Assembly (NCBI GenBank): GCA_902796985.1
Contig: CADBRC010000053.1
Span: 1 to 10,751 of the forward strand
Origin: an uncultured Spirochaetaceae bacterium
Lineage (GTDB): Bacteria; Spirochaetota; Spirochaetia; Treponematales; Treponemataceae
Direction of reading: 5' to 3'
Length of the DNA: 10,751 nt
Made by a program: the position numbers and the translations under genes. Positions 5,950-10,751 of this stretch are shown piece after piece (within the stretch, counting starts at the first letter, position 1; every line of letters starts with the position of its first letter). Under the pieces are notes generated by a model. It was given only the letters and a program-made list of their open reading frames with translations. It was not told where the DNA came from and did not search any database.

Positions 5950-5978
5950 ACTCTACTATATTTGTCAGCTTTGAACAA
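5950..5978 (-). promoter_or_regulatory. Candidate promoter of the nifU-slyD unit
   Basis: On the minus strand, TTGTTC (5978-5973), a 17-bp spacer and TAGAGT (5955-5950) form a plausible but weak sigma70-like pair. A start about 7 bp downstream would give a leader of nearly 100 nt containing the 12-bp hairpin and part of the 10-bp one. The same TAGAGT hexamer serves as the candidate -10 of the flavin reductase gene. Confidence 0.35.
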
Positions 5979-5995
5979 GCACGGACGAAAATCCG

Positions 5996-6012
5996 AGCCA
6001 GTTGCACTGGCT
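5996..6012 (-). terminator. Small hairpin at the end of the phosphoesterase gene
   Basis: AGCCAGT (5996-6002), loop TGC and ACTGGCT (6006-6012) form a 7-bp stem that touches the stop codon. On the minus strand it is followed by a second small dyad, CGGA-TTTTCG-TCCG (5995-5982), with a run of only four T. This is a weak terminator candidate for the hisC-phosphoesterase unit. Confidence 0.4.
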
Positions 6013-6686
6013 TACAGCTTTTTCAAATCCACCTGCCTGACCTCCCACTTGCCGCCGGACTTACCGACGGTGAGCCAGGCGTAGTTGCCTTCCAGAAGGG
6101 CGCCGGGGTTCACCACGACCGTATTCCCTATCTTGTCCGTGCCGACGCTCTCATGGATGTGACCCGTGATGACGGCAAGCGGCTTGTAGTCGTCGATGAA
6201 CTTCCTGAGGAGGGGGCTTCCGACATGTACCCCGCCGGAGACCATGTCGCAGGCAGTGTCCTTGGGAGGATTGTGCATGATCGCGATGAGGTTGTCCCAC
6301 TCACCCTCGCCCTGACCCGTCACCATACCGAAGTCCGACAGCAGCTCCTCGTCCGTCCGCTCGAAAGGGGTCGTTCCGGTGAACTTGCTGCCGCCGCCGC
6401 TTCCCGCGATGGAAAGTCCGTCCAGGCTCGTCAGGGTCTTTTCCACCGAGATGTCCCTCTTGTCCAGCTCGTCCAGGAAGGCAGGCTCATCGCAGTTGCC
6501 GATGACCGCGTATATCGAATCGTGCATCGAGCAGAGCTTCTCCAAGGCGGGCAGCCCCGTAGAGCTTTCCCCGAACCTGGCGAAGTCGCCCGCAAAGAGC
6601 ACCGCGTCCGCCTCCTTGAAGACATCCGCCATCTTGTCAAGCACGTCCAGGTTCCCGTGCAAATCGCTTATCACCAGAAATTTCAT
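6012..6686 (-). CDS. YfcE-like calcineurin-type metallophosphoesterase
   Basis: The 224-residue cytosolic protein carries the full metallophosphoesterase signature in order: SDLHGN (D-x-H, about residues 7-12), FAGDF (about 31-35), a GNCDE motif (about 63-67) in the place of the usual GN(H/C)(D/E), a metal-ligand histidine in IMHNPPKD, and GHIHES (G-H-x-H, about 176-181). These bind two metals, often Mn, for hydrolysis of phosphate mono- or diesters. YfcE-type enzymes act in vitro on model phosphodiesters, and the natural substrate is unknown. The gene starts 12 bp after the hisC stop with a strong AAGGAGG ribosome binding site, so it is probably on the hisC transcript. A link to histidine or nucleotide metabolism is only suggested by this position. 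Confidence 0.88.
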   Translation of the reverse strand: MKFLVISDLHGNLDVLDKMADVFKEADAVLFAGDFARFGESSTGLPALEKLCSMHDSIYAVIGNCDEPAFLDELDKRDISVEKTLTSLDGLSIAGSGGGSKFTGTTPFERTDEELLSDFGMVTGQGEGEWDNLIAIMHNPPKDTACDMVSGGVHVGSPLLRKFIDDYKPLAVITGHIHESVGTDKIGNTVVVNPGALLEGNYAWLTVGKSGGKWEVRQVDLKKL

Positions 6687-6698
6687 TATGATTCCTCC

Positions 6699-7850
6699 TT
6701 AAAACGACATCGCCTTTTTCAGCGCGTCCATCTGTTCGTGGCTTCCTATCGATATGCGCACGAAGTCCTCGATCCCGGGGGTGGCGAAGTGGCGGATCAG
6801 GATTCCCGCGTCCCGCACCTTCTCGTAAACAGCCCTGCCGCCCATGCCGTCCTTCTTCGCGAAGACGAAGTTCGTCTTGCTGTCGATCACGAACCAGCCC
6901 CTGTCCCTCAGGAAGGCCGTCAGCGACTCCCGCTCCGTGACGATCTTGCGGGCGTTCTCCGCGTAATAGGGCGCGGCTCTGCACGAGGCGATGGCTGCGG
7001 TCTTGGCGAGGAAATCGACCGGGAAGTGATTGAAGGAGTTCTTGACGCAGAACACGGCCTGCACCAGCTCCGGGTTCGCAACGATGTAGCCCAGCCGCAT
7101 CCCCGCGAAGGAGAGGGACTTGCTGAAGGTCCTGACGATGACGAGGTTCTTGTGCTCCTTGAGCAAAGGCAGGCAGCTCTCGCCGCCGAAGTCGCAGTAT
7201 GCCTCATCGACGACGACGACCTTCCCCTCCGGGGCGGACTCCAGAATGCGGGCGACCTCGGCGCGGCTTAAGGCCAAGCCGGTCGGGGCGTTGGGGTTTG
7301 CGAAGATTATCCCGCTGCCGCTGGCCTTGGCCTTGGAAAGCATCGTGCCTGTGTCGAGCGTCCAGTCGGAATTCAGCGGAACCCGCTCCATCGGTATATC
7401 GTAGTAGCCGCAGTAAACCGGGTAGAAGCTGTAGGTGTGCTCCGGGAAGACGACCGGCCTGTCGGAGTCGAAGAAGCTGTAGAACACGAAGCTCAGCACC
7501 TCGTCGCTGCCGTTGCCGCAGAAAATCATGTCCGGGGTAATCTCGAATCCGAGCGCGTCCTCCGGGCTTGGGCTGCAGCCGTCCCTGCCGCATGACGCGC
7601 GGCACAGAACGCCCCCCGTCGTGTTGAGCATCCGGGCTATCTCCGCCCGCAGCTCCGTCACGTCGGGATCGGGGTACAGGCCCAGCTTCTCCGGGCTGGC
7701 AGCGAGGGCGGCCCCCACCGCCTCCGTGACGGACGGGTGCGGGGGATAGGGGTTCTCGTTCGCGTTCAGCTTTATGTATACCCTGTCCGTGGGCTGCTCG
7801 CCGGGCACGTAGGGATGCAGGCTCTCAAGCCGTTTTGAAACAAATTCCAT
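6699..7850 (-). CDS. hisC: Histidinol-phosphate aminotransferase with a Cys-containing insert
   Basis: The 383-residue fold-type I PLP enzyme converts imidazole acetol phosphate and glutamate to histidinol phosphate, the step after HisB. HisC hallmarks are KLNANENPYPP (residues 27-36), CGNGSDEVL (about 111-119), FANPNAPTG with Asn187, VVDEAYCDFGG with Asp215 and Tyr218, and RTFSKSLSFAGMRLGY with the PLP lysine Lys244 and Arg252. FVRISIG near 363 holds the carboxylate-binding Arg365. The usual length is 350-365; the surplus lies at residues 77-101, where a stretch with three cysteines (Cys83, 87 and 92) is inserted before the GNGSDE strand. The ATG has no ribosome binding site but sits 6 bp after a -10 box. 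The downstream phosphoesterase probably shares the transcript. Confidence 0.93.
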   Translation of the reverse strand: MEFVSKRLESLHPYVPGEQPTDRVYIKLNANENPYPPHPSVTEAVGAALAASPEKLGLYPDPDVTELRAEIARMLNTTGGVLCRASCGRDGCSPSPEDALGFEITPDMIFCGNGSDEVLSFVFYSFFDSDRPVVFPEHTYSFYPVYCGYYDIPMERVPLNSDWTLDTGTMLSKAKASGSGIIFANPNAPTGLALSRAEVARILESAPEGKVVVVDEAYCDFGGESCLPLLKEHKNLVIVRTFSKSLSFAGMRLGYIVANPELVQAVFCVKNSFNHFPVDFLAKTAAIASCRAAPYYAENARKIVTERESLTAFLRDRGWFVIDSKTNFVFAKKDGMGGRAVYEKVRDAGILIRHFATPGIEDFVRISIGSHEQMDALKKAMSF

Positions 7851-7856
7851 GCTTCC

Positions 7857-7885
7857 ATTCTATAGGAAAAAACAGGCATGGACAA
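7857..7885 (-). promoter_or_regulatory. hisC promoter, predicted leaderless
   Basis: On the minus strand, TTGTCC (7885-7880), a 17-bp spacer containing a T-run and TAGAAT (7862-7857) precede the ATG by exactly six bases (GGAAGC). Transcription should therefore start at the start codon. The layout matches the hisB promoter, including pyrimidine-rich TTTC(C)TA just before or overlapping the -10. GGAAG lies only one base from the ATG, too close to act as a Shine-Dalgarno site. Confidence 0.65.
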
Positions 7886-7986
7886 GGGATATGCCTTTCA
7901 TTTCATATAACACCGGAGAAGCAGACGATGGTGCCGCCCGCTTTGCTGAACGGCGACGAGAGGGCAGACGGGTCGTGACGGAACAG

Positions 7987-8041
7987 GGGCCGGCCCCCGG
8001 GAAAGTCCTGCGAAAGCCGCAGAGCTTTCCCATCCCGGCCC
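7987..8041 (-). terminator. Nested stem-loop after the four-gene SPFH/GYF_2 operon
   Basis: Three stems nest inside each other: GGGCCGG (7987-7993) with CCGGCCC (8035-8041), GGGAAAG (7999-8005) with CTTTCCC (8025-8031), and CTGCG (8008-8012) with CGCAG (8018-8022). The structure starts 3 bp after the stop of the last gene, which suits a terminator or mRNA 3' stabiliser. There is no T-tract. GGGGCCGGCCCC at 7986-7997 is also a palindrome by itself. The rest of the 7851-8043 gap holds only the hisC promoter. Confidence 0.5.
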
Positions 8042-8043
8042 GG

Positions 8044-8388
8044 TCAGTTCAATGCCTTTGCGAGCGCGTAAACGATGCCGATGTACACGAGCAGCAGAAT
8101 TCCGCTTGTGATGACATAAGGCGCAGTGCGGAAAGGCGTGAAGGTGAAGATGACGTTCACGACGACTGCCGCAATGAACGCAAGCACGCTCAGCACGGTG
8201 ATGTTGCCGCCGCCGCAGTCAGCAAACTTGATGCCGAATCCGCACGCGAGCATGATGGCAAAGCACACGCCCGACACGGCGAACATAATGCCGCTGCAGT
8301 CCTCGCCGCCGTTCGCAGCATAGAATCCATAACCGGCAAGAGCGGCTATGCCCAATGTAATAAGCAGAGGTATTACCCGTACTTTCAT
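8044..8388 (-). CDS. Small hydrophobic membrane protein of unknown function
   Basis: The 114-residue protein is almost wholly hydrophobic, with four predicted transmembrane helices at about residues 5-24, 31-53, 62-84 and 88-111. The short loop after helix 2 reads FADCGGGN. I do not recognise the family. The ATG at 8388 overlaps the upstream stop as ATGA, and AGGAGGG precedes it, so it is translationally coupled to the GYF_2 gene. A longer open frame to 8496 lacks this logic. As the last gene of the operon it may be the integral-membrane partner of the two GYF_2 proteins; that is inference from position. Confidence 0.8.
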   Translation of the reverse strand: MKVRVIPLLITLGIAALAGYGFYAANGGEDCSGIMFAVSGVCFAIMLACGFGIKFADCGGGNITVLSVLAFIAAVVVNVIFTFTPFRTAPYVITSGILLLVYIGIVYALAKALN

Positions 8389-8966
8389 GTTGATTGTCCC
8401 TCCTGTATTGAAATTGGAGGCGGCACCATGCTGATGAGGCACAGCAGCTCCGGAAAGCTTTCCGCCTTCTGCCAGTCCTTCATGCCGGTCTTCCACACCG
8501 GGGTGGAAGCCGACAGCTTCTTTTCCGCTACAAGCCTGACAAGCTCCGTACAGGAATACGGCCCCGATGCGGAAGCCTCCTGCGCAACGTAATACGCCTC
8601 CGGCAGCGGCGGCGGAAGGGCGGGAAGCTCCTCCTTCGCGGCTGCCTGTCCGGCGGACGGAATCGAGGCCTGTCCGCCCTGCGCGAACGCCGCCGAGTTC
8701 TGCCCTGCCGGATTCTGGCCCACCGCCTGCCCAACCGCCGGCTGCGGCTGCCCCGCATACTGGCGGTATACCGGCTGCATGGGCATGCCCTGCTGCAGGG
8801 GCTGCTGCACGTACAGCGGCTGCGCGGCAACCTGCATCTGCGGCATCATCTGCATGGAGGCCATCATGTTGTTCATGCTCTGCGCAATCTGCTGGCTCAT
8901 CGCCATGCCCATGCCGAATTCAACAAGCCTGTCCATGGAAAAAAAGTTCTCTTTCGTAACTTGCAT
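8385..8966 (-). CDS. Met/Gln-rich protein with C-terminal GYF_2 domain
   Basis: The 193-residue protein begins with a Met-rich helix (about 10-45, MDRLVEFGMGMAMSQQ onward), continues in a low-complexity Gln/Pro/Ala linker (about 45-122) and ends in a GYF_2 (DUF4339-type) domain (about 125-180). That domain shows YYVAQ, SGPYSCTEL, STPVWKTGMKDW and a final short helix, the usual order of YY...G P x s...L...G...i...t.VW..GM..W. GYF_2 modules are thought to bind Pro-rich peptides. The neighbouring SPFH protein ends in a Pro-rich tail, a possible ligand. The ATG at 8966 is chosen because AAAGGAGG precedes it; the longer frame to 9113 has no such site and overlaps the upstream gene. There is no signal peptide. 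The specific function is unknown. Confidence 0.85.
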   Translation of the reverse strand: MQVTKENFFSMDRLVEFGMGMAMSQQIAQSMNNMMASMQMMPQMQVAAQPLYVQQPLQQGMPMQPVYRQYAGQPQPAVGQAVGQNPAGQNSAAFAQGGQASIPSAGQAAAKEELPALPPPLPEAYYVAQEASASGPYSCTELVRLVAEKKLSASTPVWKTGMKDWQKAESFPELLCLISMVPPPISIQEGQST

Positions 8967-8980
8967 ATCTTCCCCCTCCT

Positions 8981-10531
8981 TTACTGAACCGGCGGCGGTG
9001 ACGGCGGCGCGGGCGGTACCGGCGGAACACCGCCGGCCGGGGGCGGAGGTGCGAACAGGCCTGCAAGCTCCGCGACCGTGCTTGCCGCAGCCCATCCGGC
9101 CATGCCGGCGCACCAGACCATCGACTGCGCGTTAAACTGCCCGGCCTGCGCCATCTGCGCAAGCTGCGCCGTCGAGAACGGCCCCGTGGAAGCGCCGTTC
9201 ACCGCCACGTTGTACATCGTGCTGGAAGCCCCCGGCACCGGCGGCGGCACAGGCACGCCCCCCATACCCGCAGCCGTCATTCCCGGCATGGCGCCCGGCA
9301 TCACGCCCGCGCCAAGCCCGGTACTCGCACCTGCGAAGGAGCTGCCCAGCATGTTCGCCATGCCCATGCCGACGGCCTGCCCCATCGCCATGTTCGCCAT
9401 CATCGCACCGGGGTTTATGCCGCCACCGGATCCGCCCGCGCCGCCGAGGTTGATGTTCCCCGCGCCCGCGGCCCCCTGCTTGCCCATCGCCTCCGCCGCC
9501 GCAATGCCGACTTCGGCCTGCTTGCCGACGGCGAACGCGTTGATGTTCTGCTGCTGGACCCCCAGCTTTGCAGCATAGGCGTTCACGTCCGTTGCCTGGT
9601 GCTGGGCGAACTGCGCCTCCTCGCGCTGGATGCGCAGGGTTTCTTCCATATTTTGCATCTGAATCCGCTGGCTTTCGGCAAGCTGGTCCATCTGCAGCTT
9701 GTTGGTCTGCTCCATGTTGGACAGGTTGATGTTCTGCTGCGTCTTGAGCGTTGCCGCCGTGTAGTCGGCGGTCAGCTCCTTGACCTTCAGGTAGCCGTCG
9801 CAGGTCTTGTCCACGTCCAGCTCCGAAATGTTGAAGTCCTTGAGCGCGACCCCGTACACGTCGCGGAGCTTGGGCTCCACGTACTGCTGTACGATGTCGT
9901 TCACCTGAAGGATCCTCCGCTCCAGCTGCACCACGGGAATCGGCGCACCGCCGTAGCTGCCGTCAGGGATGTTGGTCGCGACGGCCTTCACGTACTTGAC
10001 GAGCGCGTCCTTAATCTGCTTCTTGAATGATTCAATCTCGAAGTTCGCCAGCCGGTGCAGCTTGACGAACTGCCTGCAGTCCGGAATGGCCATTGCGAAC
10101 GAACCGCGCACCGCCATCTGGATGGGGAAGTCCGGCACGCGCGGGTCGAACATGTCGAAGTACGGCACGGCGAAGGGAATCTGGATCAGCCCCGCCTGAT
10201 TGATGTAGTACACCTCCGCCTGGAAGGGCGAACCGCCGCCGAACGCAAGCCCCACGATCGAGGCGAGTACGGGGAAGTTCGCCGTCTTGATGGTGTCGTT
10301 GTAGGGGCCTTCGATGAAGTCCTGCTGCGTACCGTCCTTCTGGTGGTACACGAACACTGCAACCTCGCCGTCCTTCACGTTGAGCGACGAACCGTAACGG
10401 ATGGCGTTCTCCTTTTTGGTGGAATTCACATCCATGCCCGCCGGCCGCCACTTCCAGATGAGGTAGTCGGACTGGTCGCAGCGGATTGCGTCCATCAGCC
10501 CGCCTTCGTTTTTCTTATTGAACAAGCCCAT
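8981..10531 (-). CDS. SPFH-domain protein (YdjI / virion-core-like) with C-terminal GYF_2 domain
   Basis: The 516-residue protein has four parts. Residues about 15-250 form an SPFH/band-7-like domain of the YdjI type, with DYLIWKWRP, the EVAVFV strand, FDPRVPDFPIQMAVRGSF and a helical VKYVKAVATN region. Residues about 255-345 are a Gln/Glu/Asn-rich amphipathic helix, likely coiled coil. Residues 345-435 are Gly/Met/Ala-rich low complexity. Residues 439-493 are a GYF_2 domain (MYNVAVNGASTGPFSTAQL, MVWCAGMAGW), followed by a Pro-rich tail. Bacillus subtilis YdjI, much shorter, recruits the stress protein PspA to membranes, and SPFH proteins generally assemble membrane scaffolds. No transmembrane helix is evident. 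TAGGAG precedes the ATG. It heads the GYF_2 module and lies 14 bp before the second GYF_2 gene. The domain calls are good; the role is inference. Confidence 0.88.
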   Translation of the reverse strand: MGLFNKKNEGGLMDAIRCDQSDYLIWKWRPAGMDVNSTKKENAIRYGSSLNVKDGEVAVFVYHQKDGTQQDFIEGPYNDTIKTANFPVLASIVGLAFGGGSPFQAEVYYINQAGLIQIPFAVPYFDMFDPRVPDFPIQMAVRGSFAMAIPDCRQFVKLHRLANFEIESFKKQIKDALVKYVKAVATNIPDGSYGGAPIPVVQLERRILQVNDIVQQYVEPKLRDVYGVALKDFNISELDVDKTCDGYLKVKELTADYTAATLKTQQNINLSNMEQTNKLQMDQLAESQRIQMQNMEETLRIQREEAQFAQHQATDVNAYAAKLGVQQQNINAFAVGKQAEVGIAAAEAMGKQGAAGAGNINLGGAGGSGGGINPGAMMANMAMGQAVGMGMANMLGSSFAGASTGLGAGVMPGAMPGMTAAGMGGVPVPPPVPGASSTMYNVAVNGASTGPFSTAQLAQMAQAGQFNAQSMVWCAGMAGWAAASTVAELAGLFAPPPPAGGVPPVPPAPPSPPPVQ

Positions 10532-10551
10532 AGTTTTCTCCTAAAATCTTC

Positions 10552-10566
10552 TATAGATTATCTATA
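10552..10566. repeat. AT-rich palindrome before the SPFH gene
   Basis: TATAGAT (10552-10558), one central T and ATCTATA (10560-10566) form a near-perfect operator-sized dyad that overlaps the stop codon of the upstream gene. It lies about 20 bp before the SPFH start and contains -10-like hexamers on the minus strand (for example GATAAT, 10561-10556). It may be an internal promoter or a regulator site; no good -35 is visible. Confidence 0.4.
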
Positions 10567-10751
10567 TATCCTTTTCTTTCGAGAACAGTGCCGCTCCCAG
10601 CATGGCGACAAGCTCCGTCAAAAAAGCGATGTAGAACGACAGCTGCCTCTCGCGGTAGCCGTAGTCGCTTCCGGCCTTGGCAGCCTCTCCGCCGTGGTAA
10701 TAGGAATTGCGCTCCATGTACTGGATGAACAGAAGCTGCCTGTAGTCAAAC
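10562..10751 (-). CDS. C-terminal fragment of an unidentified protein with a hydrophobic segment
   Basis: The last 62 codons of a minus-strand gene enter from the right edge and end in TAG (10564-10562). The visible part reads FDYRQLLFIQYMERNSYYHG, then a polar stretch, then a hydrophobic segment LSFYIAFLTELVAMLGAALF about 20 residues long, and a charged end SKEKDI. The segment could be a terminal membrane anchor. I do not recognise the family. The gene stops 30 bp before the SPFH start, so it probably belongs to the same operon. Confidence 0.7.
   Translation of the reverse strand, partial: FDYRQLLFIQYMERNSYYHGGEAAKAGSDYGYRERQLSFYIAFLTELVAMLGAALFSKEKDI

Noticed and set aside
6153..7271. Plus-strand open frame of 372 codons
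   Set aside because: It lies opposite the phosphoesterase and hisC genes, both of which have full catalytic motifs; this frame shows none.
8389..8496. Upstream start for the small membrane protein
   Set aside because: It would overlap the GYF_2 gene by over 100 bp; the ATG at 8388 has AGGAGGG and an ATGA stop-start overlap.
8567..9578. Plus-strand Pro/Ala/Ser-rich open frames opposite the GYF_2 and SPFH genes
   Set aside because: Repetitive GC-rich codons of the linker regions keep the opposite strand open; there is no start signal or domain.

Overview
This is a GC-rich, gene-dense bacterial chromosomal segment. It holds amino-acid and purine biosynthesis genes, protein-maturation genes and a GYF/SPFH membrane-associated operon. 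I see no tRNA, rRNA, CRISPR array, transposase or phage gene. The organism cannot be fixed from the sequence. The long, fused-type PurL C-terminus, the AlaR/AlaT-like Lrp-aminotransferase pair and the strong GGAGG-type ribosome binding sites fit an anaerobic lineage such as Spirochaetota (Treponema-like) or Firmicutes. That is a low-confidence inference.

Layout, left to right. Bases 1-228 hold the C-terminus of purL in two pieces on opposite strands: 1-149 reads on minus and 150-228 on plus. Flipping 1-149 in place restores one continuous frame, so the left edge looks like a fold-back or chimeric join. Next come hisB (plus, 343-963) and a convergent flavin reductase-like gene (minus, 1025-1561). 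Divergent from the latter is a compact plus-strand operon of Lrp/AsnC regulator, class I aminotransferase and TPR membrane protein (1714-4740), closed by a strong intrinsic terminator at 4748-4776. The 255 bp after it are full of GC-rich palindromes. On the minus strand follow nifU-like and slyD-like genes (5844 to 4996, coupled), then hisC and a YfcE-like phosphoesterase (7850 to 6012, 12 bp apart). Last is a four-gene minus-strand operon (10751 to 8044): a partial membrane protein, an SPFH protein ending in a GYF_2 domain, a smaller GYF_2 protein and a four-helix membrane protein.

How the genes fit together. HisB and HisC catalyse consecutive steps of histidine synthesis, but lie on opposite strands about 7 kb apart. 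Each has a sigma70-like promoter whose -10 box ends exactly 6 bp before the ATG, with no ribosome binding site, so both mRNAs are predicted to be leaderless. The flavin reductase gene shows the same geometry with a weaker -10. The Lrp regulator probably controls its own operon in response to an amino acid. NifU-like and SlyD-like proteins pair an Fe-S scaffold with a Cys-rich metal-binding folding factor. The SPFH/GYF_2 operon resembles in type the Bacillus YdjI membrane-stress module and is the least characterised part of the window.
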